DNA of 64,000 nt from Rhodoligotrophos sp. CJ14 (GCF_038811545.1 NZ_CP133319.1:1550001-1614000), one strand, 5' to 3'. Shown: positions 7,920-17,318, counted from the first letter of the stretch. Numbers and translations are program-made. Notes: a model not told the origin generated them from the letters alone.

Positions 7920-9875
7920 TCAGTCCTCCAAGGCGGCAAGGTCCTTATAGAGATCCAGCGCTTCCGGATTGGCGAGCGCCTCCCGGTTCTTGACCTCACG
8001 TCCATGGATCACGTCACGAACGGCGATCTCCGTGATCTTGCCCGATTTGGTGCGGGGAATATCGGCGACGGCGATGACCTTCGCCGGCACATGCCGCGGT
8101 GATGCCCCCGTGCGAATTTGCCTCTTGATCCGGCTGATGAGCTCTTCATCGAGCTTCACCCCGTCTCTGAGCCTGACGAACAGCACGACCCGCACGTCAT
8201 TATCCCAGCTCTGGCCAACCGCGATGGCCTCGATCACCTCGGGGATCTGCTCGACCTGTGCATAGATTTCCGCGGTGCCGATGCGCACCCCGCCCGGATT
8301 GAGCGTCGCATCCGACCGTCCGTGGATGATCATCCCCTCATGCTCGGTCCACTCGGCAAAATCCCCATGCGCCCAGATATTGGGAAACCGCGCGAAATAG
8401 GCGTTGAAATATTTCTCGCCCCCGGGATCGTTCCAGAACATCACCGGCATCGAGGGAAATGGCGCGGTGCACACCAGCTCACCCTTGCCTCTCGCCAGCG
8501 GCTTGCCCTCGTCATCGAACACATCGACCGCATTGCCCAGGCTCGGTGACTGGATCTCACCTTCATAGACCGGCAGAAGCGGATTGCCGCTGACAAAACA
8601 ACCGCAGAGATCCGTGCCGCCGGAAATAGAGGCAAGATGGATGTCGGACTTGATACCGGAATAGACGAAGGCGAAGCTTTCCGGCGCCAGCGGCGAGCCC
8701 GTCGAGAACATCGTGCGCACGCTGGTAAGCTTATGCGTATCCATCGGGTGCCATCCGGTCTTCTTCACCGCATCGATATATTTCGCCGACGTCCCGAACT
8801 GCGTAATGCCAACCTCATCCGCATAGTCGAACAGCACCCGCTCCGATGGCGCAAACGGCGAGCCATCATAGAGGATGAGGGTTGCTTCCGACATGAGACC
8901 CGACATCAGCCAATTCCACATCATCCAGCCGCAGGTGGAGAAATAGAACAGCCGGTCGCCGGCTTTGATATCCCCATGCAATTGCTGCTCGGTCAGATGC
9001 TTGAGAATGATCCCGCCAGTGCGGTGCACGATGCATTTGGGAATGCCGGTCGTGCCGCTGGAGAACAGAATGAAGATCGGATGATCAAAGGCCACCTGCT
9101 CGAAGGTGATTTCGCCACCGGGCTCGGCGCCGAGGAAATCCTCATAGGTCTTCGCATTGCGCAGCTTGCGCACCGCATCATTGCCCGCGCCGATATAGTC
9201 GATCACCACCACGGTCTCGACCGATGGCAGCTGCTTCAGCACTTGCCCGATCTTCTCCGAAATATCGAGCGCCTTGCCGTTGTAATAATAGCCGTCACAG
9301 GTGACGAGCACCTTGGGCTCAATCTGGCCGAACCGATCGAGAATGCCTCGCTCACCGAAATCCGGTGAGCAGGACGACCAGATGGCGCCGATCGCCGTAG
9401 CGGCGAGAAAGGCCACCGTGGTTTCCGGCATGTTGGGAACCGCCGCGGCCACCCGGTCCCCCGGCTTGACCCCCGCCTGCCGGAGCGCCCGCGCCATACG
9501 CCCGACCGCATCGTAGAGCTCGGCCCAGCTGAGCTCGGAGCGCACCTTGTCCTCACCGCGGAAGATGATGGCAGGACTGTCATCCCGGCGGCGAAGCGCA
9601 TTTTCGGCATAGTTCAGCCGGGCATCCGGGAAATAGCGTGCGCCAGGCATCTTGTCCGCATCGATCAGCACGCGCGTGCCACGTTCCGACGCGATGACGC
9701 CGCAGAAATCCCAGACGGTGTTCCAGAAATCCTCCTGGCGCTCGATCGAGAAGCGATGCAGCCCGTCATAATCGCTGATGGGCAAGCCGTAACGCTCACC
9801 GACCGCTTTCATGAAAGCCGCCATCCGGCTCGTCGCCTTGCGCTCCTCCGAGGCAGTCCAGAGGGGTTGCATCAT
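7920..9875 (-). CDS. Acetoacetyl-CoA synthetase (acetoacetate-CoA ligase)
   Basis: This 651-residue cytoplasmic ANL-superfamily ligase activates acetoacetate with ATP and CoA. Visible features are the acetyl-CoA-synthetase-like N-terminal segment (LWTASEERKATSRMAAFMKAV, then DFWNTVWDFCGV), the P-loop FSSGTTGIPKCIVH near residue 270, ISGGTDLCGCFVSGN, the HGRSDATLNPGGVRIGTAEIY hinge region, and the C-terminal catalytic Lys in PRTKSGKITEIAVRDVIHG. The FSSGTTGIPKCIVH and TDLCGCF motifs and total length separate acetoacetyl- from acetyl-CoA synthetases. It is convergent with the kinase gene 77 bp away. It probably salvages acetoacetate from PHB or leucine-type catabolism. Confidence 0.92.
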   Translation of the reverse strand: MMQPLWTASEERKATSRMAAFMKAVGERYGLPISDYDGLHRFSIERQEDFWNTVWDFCGVIASERGTRVLIDADKMPGARYFPDARLNYAENALRRRDDSPAIIFRGEDKVRSELSWAELYDAVGRMARALRQAGVKPGDRVAAAVPNMPETTVAFLAATAIGAIWSSCSPDFGERGILDRFGQIEPKVLVTCDGYYYNGKALDISEKIGQVLKQLPSVETVVVIDYIGAGNDAVRKLRNAKTYEDFLGAEPGGEITFEQVAFDHPIFILFSSGTTGIPKCIVHRTGGIILKHLTEQQLHGDIKAGDRLFYFSTCGWMMWNWLMSGLMSEATLILYDGSPFAPSERVLFDYADEVGITQFGTSAKYIDAVKKTGWHPMDTHKLTSVRTMFSTGSPLAPESFAFVYSGIKSDIHLASISGGTDLCGCFVSGNPLLPVYEGEIQSPSLGNAVDVFDDEGKPLARGKGELVCTAPFPSMPVMFWNDPGGEKYFNAYFARFPNIWAHGDFAEWTEHEGMIIHGRSDATLNPGGVRIGTAEIYAQVEQIPEVIEAIAVGQSWDNDVRVVLFVRLRDGVKLDEELISRIKRQIRTGASPRHVPAKVIAVADIPRTKSGKITEIAVRDVIHGREVKNREALANPEALDLYKDLAALED

Positions 9876-10109
9876 CTTGCCACTCCAGCGTTTCCATTCA
9901 CTTTTGCGCGCACCATAAGAAAAGATCAGCCTTATCCCAAGCGCTTTTCAGAGGCAGGTCTCGTCAGCAGTTTCGAGGCCGCAAGCATTGCCTTTGCAGG
10001 AATGCTAAAGTAACTCACTCGAATCAGCCGAACGCGCCGGTCGCAAATCTGCCTTGACCTTGGCGTAACGGGGGGCGTTCCCCCGCCTATTGAAGAGGAA
10101 GCGGCTCTC

Positions 10110-12683
10110 GTGAAACGTCTCGTTATTGGTCTGACGGCTGTCGTCCTTGTGGCGATTCTTGCGCTTGCCGCCTTGCCCTTCGTCATCAGTGCCGATTTCG
10201 TCGCGCGGCAGATCACCGAGGCGGTGCGAGAGCAGACCGGCCGTGAGATCACCTTGGGAGAGCCGCCGAGTCTCAGCTTCTACCCGGACTTTGGGATCGA
10301 GCTCAATGATGTCGCCCTGAGCAACCCGCCTGGCATGCCATCCGGCAATGTCATGTTGACGGACAGTCTCCGGGTGAAGGTGGCGCTTCTGCCGCTCCTG
10401 TCCGGCAAGCTCGACATCAAGGCCTTCGTTGTGGATATGCCCCGGCTTAATCTGCTGATCGATGGGGAGGGCCACAGCAACTGGGTCTTTGACAGCAGAG
10501 GCCAACCCGCCACCAACGATCAGCAGAGCGAAGCTGCCGCTGCGGATGAGGAGCCTGCCGACGCCTTGGATGCGCCCACCGATCCCACGGATTATCCGGA
10601 TACGGCCGCACAAGCGGTAACTTTCGCGCCCATCGAGATCCGGAACGGCACCGTGCGCTACCTCGACGAGCGCAACGGGGTCAACTTCATGGCCGAGCAG
10701 GTGAATGTCACCCTCACGCTCGCCAATCTCGATGCTCCCTTCCAGGCGAAGGGATCTCTCATCTGGAATGGCCAGCAGGTCTCTTTCGACGGCACGCTCC
10801 GCCAGCCGACCCAGCTTGCGGCCGGGTCCGCATCCGCAGCGGATCTGACCCTGACCTCGCCGCTGATGAATGTCGGCTATGACGGGCAGATCTCGTTGAA
10901 GGACGGGCTGTCCCTTGCCGGGGTGATCGGCTTCACCACGCCAAGCCTGCGCGAGCTCATGCAATGGGCCGGAAAGCCACTGCCGGACGGGCGCGGACTG
11001 GGCAGCTTCCGCGCGGAAAGCGCCATCGGCCTGCAGCACGACGTGCTGACCCTGAAAGAGGCGGAGATCACCCTGGATGGAATGCAGGGCCGAGGGAACG
11101 TCCGCGTCGAGCTGGAAGGGCCCCGCCCGAAGGTGATCGCGACCTTGGGCGTCGATACGATCGACGTGAATGTTTATCGGGCCAGCACGGGGCCTCAGAC
11201 CGAGCCGCAGGGGGAGCGGGAGCCGTCCGCCCTCGTGGATGGCTGGAGCAGCGAGCCCATTGATTTGTCTGGGCTGAAAGCCCTTGATGCGGATCTGACA
11301 CTGAACACCGGCCGGGTGATCTTCGGAGATCTGAAGACGGAAGCTGGCGGCCTCAGGTTGCTCATCGACGACGGCCTCTTGGAGGCGCAGCTCAACGATC
11401 TGTCCCTCTATGGCGGGACCGCGGCCGGCAATATCCAGATCGATGGCTCCAAGGAGGTGCCGGTCCTTCGCATGGTGCTCAGCGCCAATAATTTCGACAG
11501 CTACGGCCTCTTGCGGGACTTCTCCGGGCTCGATCGCATCGAGGGACGCGGAGCAACGTCGATTTCCCTTACCGCGCAGGGAAGCAGCCAGGCAGCGCTC
11601 ATGTCCACAATGCGTGGCCAGGTTACCTTTCGCCTCACAGACGGGGCGGTCCGTGGCGTGAACCTGCCGGGAATGGTCCGCAATGTGGCGGCTCATGTGG
11701 TGGATGGTTGGCAGGGCACCGGCCAGGATCTCACCGATTTCAGTATTTTCGAGGGCACCTTCGACATTGAGAACGGATTGGCCGCCAATAGCGATCTCAC
11801 CCTGATGGGGCCCTTGGTTCGTGTGACGGGTGAAGGCTCGATCGACCTGCCGAGCCAGACCATCGATTATCGCATCGATCCGAAGCTCGTGGCCATGCTG
11901 CAGCCGAAGGAAGGCGAGCAGGCATTTGAGGGCTTCAACGTTCCCATCGTGGTGAAGGGTCCCTGGGCCAGGCCCAAGATCTACCCTGATTTGGAAGGTA
12001 TCCTGAAGGATCCACAGGCCGCCTATCGGCAGTTCAAGGGGCTGGTAAAGGCGGCTGGCGCGATCAATCCCGCGGCCGGTCAGAAGCTCCTGGAGGATGC
12101 CATGGGTGGCGCCGGCGTGCTGCTTGGCGACAGGATTCGCACGGGATTGGGGGGTCAGACAGAGAGCTTGACCGGCGATGGGGCTAGCCGGTTCATCGAA
12201 GGCTTGACCAGCGGCGGTTTCGGCAAACCCGCCGAGGTTAAGCCGGAGGAAAAGGCAGCATCGCCTGATGCTCCACAAGAGCCAGGATCGAAGGGGGATC
12301 CGATCGGCCAGGTGCCATTGGCAGCACAGCCTCCCGGAACCGCGCCGGGCGAGACTGGAACGATAACGCCCGATGCCGGTACCCCAAGCGAGCGATCCGG
12401 GAATGCCGCTCGCCAGGACACCCCTGACCAGGCGACGCCCCTTTCGGGGACAGCACAGGGCGCCCCCCTCCAGGCCCCGCCGCCCGCGGCAACGGCACCC
12501 GCGCCGGCACCATCCGGGGTGACCGCCGCCAAGGGCGACCCGCTTCAGCAGCCGCCGCTGGGCGGAGCGGCCGCCAAAGGCGACTTGCCGCCAAACGTTG
12601 ATCCCCAGCCACTGGCCCCGCAGCAGCAAGCCCCACAATCACCGGTGCCGCAGGCGGATGGCAAGGGCGATGCCCAGCATTGA
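10110..12683 (+). CDS. AsmA family envelope protein with KGD-repeat tail
   Basis: This 857-residue protein is anchored by an N-terminal membrane helix (KRLVIGLTAVVLVAILALAALPFVI, residues 2-26) and starts with the AsmA domain (ITEAVREQTGREITLGEPPSLSFYPDFGIELNDVALSNPPG). A second AsmA-like region follows (about 380-640, including SLYGGTAAGNIQIDG and TDFSIFEGTFDIENGLA). Such proteins span the periplasm and are linked to outer-membrane biogenesis and phospholipid traffic. After residue ~700 the chain is Pro/Ala/Gly-rich and carries four KGD repeats (SKGDPIGQ, AKGDPLQQ, AKGDLPPN, GKGDAQH). It is followed closely by moaE, probably without functional connection. Confidence 0.88.
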   Translation: MKRLVIGLTAVVLVAILALAALPFVISADFVARQITEAVREQTGREITLGEPPSLSFYPDFGIELNDVALSNPPGMPSGNVMLTDSLRVKVALLPLLSGKLDIKAFVVDMPRLNLLIDGEGHSNWVFDSRGQPATNDQQSEAAAADEEPADALDAPTDPTDYPDTAAQAVTFAPIEIRNGTVRYLDERNGVNFMAEQVNVTLTLANLDAPFQAKGSLIWNGQQVSFDGTLRQPTQLAAGSASAADLTLTSPLMNVGYDGQISLKDGLSLAGVIGFTTPSLRELMQWAGKPLPDGRGLGSFRAESAIGLQHDVLTLKEAEITLDGMQGRGNVRVELEGPRPKVIATLGVDTIDVNVYRASTGPQTEPQGEREPSALVDGWSSEPIDLSGLKALDADLTLNTGRVIFGDLKTEAGGLRLLIDDGLLEAQLNDLSLYGGTAAGNIQIDGSKEVPVLRMVLSANNFDSYGLLRDFSGLDRIEGRGATSISLTAQGSSQAALMSTMRGQVTFRLTDGAVRGVNLPGMVRNVAAHVVDGWQGTGQDLTDFSIFEGTFDIENGLAANSDLTLMGPLVRVTGEGSIDLPSQTIDYRIDPKLVAMLQPKEGEQAFEGFNVPIVVKGPWARPKIYPDLEGILKDPQAAYRQFKGLVKAAGAINPAAGQKLLEDAMGGAGVLLGDRIRTGLGGQTESLTGDGASRFIEGLTSGGFGKPAEVKPEEKAASPDAPQEPGSKGDPIGQVPLAAQPPGTAPGETGTITPDAGTPSERSGNAARQDTPDQATPLSGTAQGAPLQAPPPAATAPAPAPSGVTAAKGDPLQQPPLGGAAAKGDLPPNVDPQPLAPQQQAPQSPVPQADGKGDAQH

Positions 12684-12710
12684 TGAGGCGCTGGGCGAAG
12701 GCAGGTGAGC

Positions 12711-13187
12711 ATGATCAGGGTTCAGGCTGAAGCCTTTGATGTTGGCCGGGAGCTCGCCGCGCTCAAAGCTGGCAACACGGCCATCGGTGGCATCGCGCTT
12801 TTTGTGGGCACCGTTCGCGACGCCTCCGGTGGGACGGCTGTGGCCGAGATGACCCTCGAGCATTATCCCGGCATGACCGAGAAGGCTCTGGCTGAGATCG
12901 AAGAGGAGGCTCATCGCCGCTGGCCGCTTGAGGCGTCCCTGATCATCCATCGTTACGGGCGGCTCACGGTCGGCGAGGACATCGTGCTGGTGATAACCGC
13001 ATCGGCCCATCGCGAGGCCGCCTTTTCCGCTTGCGAGTTCCTGGTCGATTGGCTCAAGACCAAGGCGCCGTTCTGGAAGCTGGAAGCAGCCCCTGGTCAG
13101 GCCGGTGAGGCGCGTTGGGTTGCCGCGCGCCAAGAAGATGACGAGGCTGCGCGCCGCTGGCACGAGCCGTCGCAACCTGAGGGGTAA
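12711..13187 (+). CDS. moaE: Molybdopterin synthase catalytic subunit MoaE
   Basis: MoaE forms a heterotetramer with thiocarboxylated MoaD and converts precursor Z (cPMP) to molybdopterin. The 158-residue sequence shows GGIALFVGTVRD, LEHYPGMTEKAL, HRYGRLTVGEDIVLV, SAHREAAFSACEFLVDWLKTKAPFWKLE, with the catalytic lysines in LKTKAPFWK. The start at ATG 12711 fits AGGTGAGC spacing and the family start MIRVQAE; an in-frame GTG at 12705 would add two residues. No moaD is adjacent; it may be elsewhere. The next gene starts two bases after its stop, so they are probably co-transcribed. Confidence 0.95.
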   Translation: MIRVQAEAFDVGRELAALKAGNTAIGGIALFVGTVRDASGGTAVAEMTLEHYPGMTEKALAEIEEEAHRRWPLEASLIIHRYGRLTVGEDIVLVITASAHREAAFSACEFLVDWLKTKAPFWKLEAAPGQAGEARWVAARQEDDEAARRWHEPSQPEG

Positions 13188-13189
13188 AC

Positions 13190-14095
13190 ATGGCTGAGGC
13201 AGCCGAACATCTGACCCTCGCGCTCTGGGCGGTCAATCTGGGACGGCCGCTTAACGGGCTTTCAGCCTGGGTGGCCGGCATCGAAGCTAAGATGCAGGAG
13301 CTGAAATCAGAAGGCGTCGACCTCCTGATCCTGCCCGAATATGCCTGCGAGCAGTGGCTGTCCTTCAAACCCGAAGGTCTCGAGCCGACCGCGGAAATCG
13401 CCTGGATGGCCGAGCAGGCGGATCTCGTGCTGCCGATGCTCGAGCCGCTGGCCCGCAACTACGATATGGCTTTGCTCGCGGGCACCATGCCGGCGGCTCA
13501 TGAAGGCGGCTTCCGCAATCGCGCCTGGCTGTTTCTCCCCGATGGCCGCAGGATCGGTCAAGACAAGCTCTGCTTGACCCCCTTCGAGAAGGACCCGGCA
13601 GCCTGGCTGCTCGAGCCCGGCGAGCTTATTCATGTGGTCGAATGGCGCGGCGCGCGGCTTGCAACCTGCATCTGCCTTGATGTGGAACTGCCGGCCCTAT
13701 CGGCAAAGCTCGCCCCGCTTGAGCCTGACCTCGTCCTGGTCCCCTCGATGACCGCGGGCTTGTCCGGCTATTCCCGCGTGTTCGGCTGTGCCAAGGCCCG
13801 CGCGGTCGAGCTTATGGCGGCGGTCGCTGCCGTGGGCGTGGTCGGGGCAGCCCCCGGCACGACGCAGAACGACACCAATGTCTCGGGCTGCTCGGTCTTC
13901 CTGCCCTGCGAGCCGAGCTTGGGCGAGACCGGCCTTTACGCTGAGATTGCACCGGTTGCGACCCATGACGGCGAAGGTCCGCTGCTGATCGCACGCAATG
14001 TCCCCATCGGAGCCATTCGCGCATTGCGGGCCAGCGCGGCCGAAGTCTGGCCCGGCGCCTTCTCGGCCCAGGCGCTCAAGACCGCGATCGTCTAG
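13190..14095 (+). CDS. Carbon-nitrogen hydrolase (nitrilase superfamily)
   Basis: This 301-residue protein carries the Glu-Lys-Cys triad of the nitrilase fold: Glu in DLLILPEYACEQW (~49), Lys in GQDKLCLTPFEKD (~126) and Cys in ARLATCICLDVELPAL (~162). Members hydrolyse amides or nitriles. The CICLDVE context resembles the amidase-like branch more than true nitrilases. No membrane segment is seen. It starts two bases after moaE and is probably translationally linked to it. The substrate is unknown. Confidence 0.85.
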   Translation: MAEAAEHLTLALWAVNLGRPLNGLSAWVAGIEAKMQELKSEGVDLLILPEYACEQWLSFKPEGLEPTAEIAWMAEQADLVLPMLEPLARNYDMALLAGTMPAAHEGGFRNRAWLFLPDGRRIGQDKLCLTPFEKDPAAWLLEPGELIHVVEWRGARLATCICLDVELPALSAKLAPLEPDLVLVPSMTAGLSGYSRVFGCAKARAVELMAAVAAVGVVGAAPGTTQNDTNVSGCSVFLPCEPSLGETGLYAEIAPVATHDGEGPLLIARNVPIGAIRALRASAAEVWPGAFSAQALKTAIV

Positions 14096-14156
14096 AATAT
14101 TGGCGGAAAAAGGGATCCGGTCCTCAAAGCGCGCGAGCGCGGCCTCGGTGGCGTGA

Positions 14157-14432
14157 TCACTTATCCCAATGGCGCGGGCGATTGGCCTTCCATTCCCGGC
14201 CCGCCGTCGGGCTCGGGCTGTCGGTCGCGTGCGACTTCGAGCTGCGCATGCCATCCACGTGGCTATGCTTCTCATCCCGCTCGCCACCGCCGCCAGAAAC
14301 CTGGCTGACAGGCGGATTGGTCGATGATCCCGCGGGGCGAGGGTCGTGCTTCTCCGGCATGGGCTTGCTGCGGTCCTCGTGACTGGCACCCGGACCGCCC
14401 CATCTCTTGGTATTCGGGTGTTTCTCAGGCAT
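14157..14432 (-). CDS. Small hydrophilic protein, unknown function
   Basis: This 91-residue protein is low-complexity and rich in Pro, Gly, Ser, His, Lys and Arg. It has an imperfect repeat at its start (MPEKHPNTKRW and PMPEKHDPRPAG) and is likely disordered. A well-spaced GAGGAGAC precedes the ATG at 14432, which supports translation. I do not recognise a family; stress-related disordered proteins of rhizobia look like this. It lies antisense and downstream of the nitrilase-like gene. Confidence 0.55.
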   Translation of the reverse strand: MPEKHPNTKRWGGPGASHEDRSKPMPEKHDPRPAGSSTNPPVSQVSGGGGERDEKHSHVDGMRSSKSHATDSPSPTAGREWKANRPRHWDK

Positions 14433-14548
14433 GACTGTCTCCTCGATCAGATACCGCCTTCAGCCGCGCCGAACCTTGCGCCCGCCTCGCAGCCATAAGC
14501 GCTCTAATGGTCAACCTGATCTGGGGCCGGTCGTTCCCGAGTAAGCCT

Positions 14549-14971
14549 TCAGGCTTTTTGCTTAGCCTTCTCCGACACCCGCGCCATGAACCTGTCGACG
14601 TCGATGATAGCGCGTTCGTGGAAACCCTCACCGATGAAGCCGGCCTCATCCCTGCAGATCACCTTGAAGCGCAGCTTGCGCCCCTCGATGGCGATAAGCT
14701 CGACCTCCGCGGTCACGGTCATGCCGAGCGGCGTGGCCGCCGCATGGCTTACATCCACATGCGTCCCAACGGTCCGCTCATGCGCATCGAGAAACGGCCG
14801 CAAGCCTTCGATGCAGGTGCATTCGATGAAGCCCACCATGAAGGCCGTGGCAAACACCGGCGGCATGTCGGCAAAGCCCGCAAAGGCCTGCGATACGAAC
14901 GGTACCGTGAGCGACTGATCCACCGTGATGCTTTGCGAATGCCGCAGCCCGACCACTAATCCCGACTTCAT
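14549..14971 (-). CDS. Thioesterase/hotdog-fold protein (FlK-like)
   Basis: This 140-residue protein resembles the fluoroacetyl-CoA-thioesterase-like hotdog family: TVPFVSQAFAGFADMPPVFATAFMVGFIECTCIEGLRPFL, then ERTVGTHVDVSHAAATPLGMTVTAEVELIAIEGRKLRFKVICRDEAGFIGEGFHERAIIDVDRFM. The THVDVSHAAATPLG and GFHERAI segments are typical. It probably hydrolyses or binds a small acyl-CoA in the cytoplasm. The ATG at 14971 is preferred over 15007 because the longer start overlaps an intergenic repeat and adds residues not seen in the family. It lies just downstream of the acyl-CoA ligase/ABC operon and may act on its CoA esters. Confidence 0.8.
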   Translation of the reverse strand: MKSGLVVGLRHSQSITVDQSLTVPFVSQAFAGFADMPPVFATAFMVGFIECTCIEGLRPFLDAHERTVGTHVDVSHAAATPLGMTVTAEVELIAIEGRKLRFKVICRDEAGFIGEGFHERAIIDVDRFMARVSEKAKQKA

Positions 14972-14993
14972 GAGACCCCCGCTTGAGCTTAGA

Positions 14994-15019
14994 GCAATTC
15001 CAGGCAAGTCCGGAATTGC
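14994..15019. repeat. Short copy of a rhizobial-type intergenic palindrome
   Basis: Perfect 8-bp inverted arms GCAATTCC (14994-15001) and GGAATTGC (15012-15019) are separated by 10 bp and preceded by TTAGA. The arms match the outer arms of a dispersed intergenic element I know from rhizobial genomes (AGAGCAATTCC ... GGAATTGC); here the centre is shortened. It sits between the livF-type gene and the thioesterase gene and could also work as a weak terminator. Confidence 0.5.
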
Positions 15020-15041
15020 ACCAGAACCAAGAACTTGGCCC

Positions 15042-15917
15042 TCAGGCCAGCCAGCGCTTGCGCCGGCGATAATGCTTCACATCCTTGAACGAGCGACGTC
15101 CGGCACCGGAGATGCCGAGATAGAACTCGCGCACATCCTCATTCGCCCGCAGATTATCAGCCGTGCCGTCCAGCACGATCCGGCCATTCTCCATGATATA
15201 GCCATAATCCGCATAGCGCAGCGCTATACTCGTGTTCTGCTCGGCAAGCAGGAATGACACCCTTTCGGTCTTGTTCAGGTTCTGAACGATCGAGAAGATC
15301 TCCTCGACGATTTGCGGCGCGAGCCCCATGGACGGCTCGTCCAGCAGCACCATGGCGGGCCGGGACATGAGCGCCCGGCCGATTGCGCACATCTGCTGCT
15401 CACCTCCGGAAGTATAGCCGGCCTGCGAGCTGCGCCGATCCCTCAGGCGTGGGAAATAGCTGTAGACCATCTCCAGATCGCGCGCGATGGCAGCCCGGCC
15501 ATCCCGCCGCGTGAAGGCGCCCGTCAGCAGGTTCTCCTCGATGGTGAGATGCCCGAAACAGTGGCGCCCCTCCATCACCTGAATGCAGCCGCGGCGCACC
15601 AGCTCGTTCGGTGAGAGCTTCTCGACGCGCTCACCCCTGAACTCGATCGAGCCCTTGGTGACCTCGCCGCGTTCGGCCTGCAGCAGGTTCGAGATCGCCT
15701 TGAGCGTCGTCGTCTTGCCCGCGCCATTGGCACCCAGCAGCGCGACGATATGGCCCTCAGGCACGCTCAGCGACACGCCCTTGAGCACTAGGATGACGTG
15801 ATCGTAGATCACCTCGATATTGTTGACCGAAAGGATCGCCCCGCCGGGGGCATCCGGCACCGCATCCCCTGCCCTATCTGTTCCCGATGCTGTCGCAGCG
15901 ATGGTCTGGCTCATCAT
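15042..15917 (-). CDS. Liv-type ABC transporter ATP-binding protein (LivF-like)
   Basis: This 291-residue ATPase of the branched-chain amino acid/acyl acid (HAAT) ABC family energises uptake at the inner membrane. It has Walker A GANGAGKTT (62-70), signature YTSGGEQQMCAIGRAL (~167) and Walker B AMVLLDEPSMGLAP. An N-terminal extension of ~28 residues is rich in Ala/Asp. It is the last gene of the ligase-livG-livH-livM-SBP-livF operon and the partner of the LivG-type ATPase. Ligase and liv genes in one operon suggest an organic acid rather than an amino acid as cargo. Confidence 0.92.
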   Translation of the reverse strand: MMSQTIAATASGTDRAGDAVPDAPGGAILSVNNIEVIYDHVILVLKGVSLSVPEGHIVALLGANGAGKTTTLKAISNLLQAERGEVTKGSIEFRGERVEKLSPNELVRRGCIQVMEGRHCFGHLTIEENLLTGAFTRRDGRAAIARDLEMVYSYFPRLRDRRSSQAGYTSGGEQQMCAIGRALMSRPAMVLLDEPSMGLAPQIVEEIFSIVQNLNKTERVSFLLAEQNTSIALRYADYGYIMENGRIVLDGTADNLRANEDVREFYLGISGAGRRSFKDVKHYRRRKRWLA

Positions 15918-15992
15918 TGGCTCCGGGGCTGTTTGGAGATCATCGCACGGGCATCCGGGTTCGGGAGCCAGAACCCGTGCGATGAACCAAGC

Positions 15993-17318
15993 TCAGTTTG
16001 TAGCGCAAGCCTCCGTCCGCTCCGGCCAGGGCTGGTTCGCGGCCACATATTCCTTGGCCGCCTTGTCGAGAAGCGGTTGCACCACGTCCGTCATCGGCGA
16101 GAACCATTCGCTGGCCTGCTCGTATTCCTTGCCGTTCCAGCGCTGGATATAGAGCTGCGTATGGCCGGAATGGTCGGTGCAGGTGAGCTTCACCGGCTGG
16201 GCGAAATTGGCAAAACCGATCTCGGCCCAGCGCTCAGGCGTTATCTGGAGGTTCTCGAGGCCAATCCGCATATCCTCGCCCGTGATCACCTTCTTGCCCG
16301 TCAGCTTCTGCGCAGTGCGAATGGCCTCCGCGATCAGCACCGAGTTATAGACGCCGCGGTTATAAAGATTGGTCCCGACGAGATCCGGGCTCGAAACCTG
16401 GCTGAGGCCCTTGTCCACCACGAACTTGCGGATATCGTTCAGGGCCGGGAAATCCGACCGCGCCGAGTGGAAGTTGAGGATCATGAAGCCCTTCGCCCCC
16501 TCGCCCGTCTGGCGCGCGTCATCCTCCGTCGGCCACCACATGGAGATCAGCTTGTCCATGGGGAAGCGGGTCTTGGCGGCCTCCTTGATGGCCGTCGGGT
16601 TCATGGCACCCCAGCCTTGCAGATAGACCCAGTCCGGCCTGTCGCGGCGCACATTGAGCCAGGTCGATGACTGGTTCTGCATCTGCTGAGCCGGCACCGG
16701 ATATTTCAGGAGCTCGAACCCATATTTGCTGGCCAGCTGTTCGAGCAGCGGTATTGGCTCGCGACCATAGCCTGCATCAAGAAAGACGAAGCCGATCTTC
16801 TTGCCCTTGAGCTTGTCGAGCCCCCCTTCCGTATTGGCGATGTGCAGGATGATTGCCGATGCGCCATCCCAATAGGTGTCCGGCGGGTTGAAGATCCAGG
16901 GGAACACGTTGCCATCCGCGGCGGCCGAAAGCCCATAGGCCATGGAGAGGATCGGGATCTTGTCCTTGGCCGCAAGCGGGATCAGCGGCAAGGTAATGCC
17001 CGTCGACCACGGGTTGAACACCACCGGCTTGCGCCCGCGCATGGCTTGATAGCATTCGACGCCTTTTTGCGTGTCATAGCCCGTCTCGCATTCCTCGATT
17101 TCGAGCCTCACGCCGCCGATGCCCCCGTCGCGCTCGTTGAGCATGGTCAGGTAATCGCGCAGTCCGTTGGCGATGTGGGTCCCGGATCCGGCGAACGGCC
17201 CGGTGCGATAGGTCGGCAGCGGGATAAAGATCGAATCCTGCGCCTTCACGGGAACGCTAGCAGGTGCCGATAAGGCGACCGCCAGCGCGGCGGCGAGCCC
17301 CAACAGTTTCGCTTTCAT
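15993..17318 (-). CDS. Periplasmic substrate-binding protein of the Liv-type ABC transporter
   Basis: This 441-residue type I periplasmic binding protein has a signal peptide (MKAKLLGLAAALAVALSAP, cut near VKA-QDS). The mature chain starts FIPLPTYRTGPFAGSGTHIANGLRDYLTMLNERDGGIGG, typical of HAAT receptors, with the second-lobe pattern VFLDAGYGREPIPLLEQLA and a C-terminal disulfide candidate (RTEACATN). It is longer than LivK (~370), like receptors for aromatic or other organic acids. It lies between the livM- and livF-type genes. A second receptor for possibly the same transporter is at 27353-28561. The ligand cannot be deduced. Confidence 0.9.
   Translation of the reverse strand: MKAKLLGLAAALAVALSAPASVPVKAQDSIFIPLPTYRTGPFAGSGTHIANGLRDYLTMLNERDGGIGGVRLEIEECETGYDTQKGVECYQAMRGRKPVVFNPWSTGITLPLIPLAAKDKIPILSMAYGLSAAADGNVFPWIFNPPDTYWDGASAIILHIANTEGGLDKLKGKKIGFVFLDAGYGREPIPLLEQLASKYGFELLKYPVPAQQMQNQSSTWLNVRRDRPDWVYLQGWGAMNPTAIKEAAKTRFPMDKLISMWWPTEDDARQTGEGAKGFMILNFHSARSDFPALNDIRKFVVDKGLSQVSSPDLVGTNLYNRGVYNSVLIAEAIRTAQKLTGKKVITGEDMRIGLENLQITPERWAEIGFANFAQPVKLTCTDHSGHTQLYIQRWNGKEYEQASEWFSPMTDVVQPLLDKAAKEYVAANQPWPERTEACATN

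Noticed and set aside
10005-12638. Long open frame of about 877 codons on the minus strand
   Set aside because: It is exactly antisense to the AsmA gene, has no domain, no good start site and reflects GC-rich codon bias. The AsmA frame has clear family motifs.
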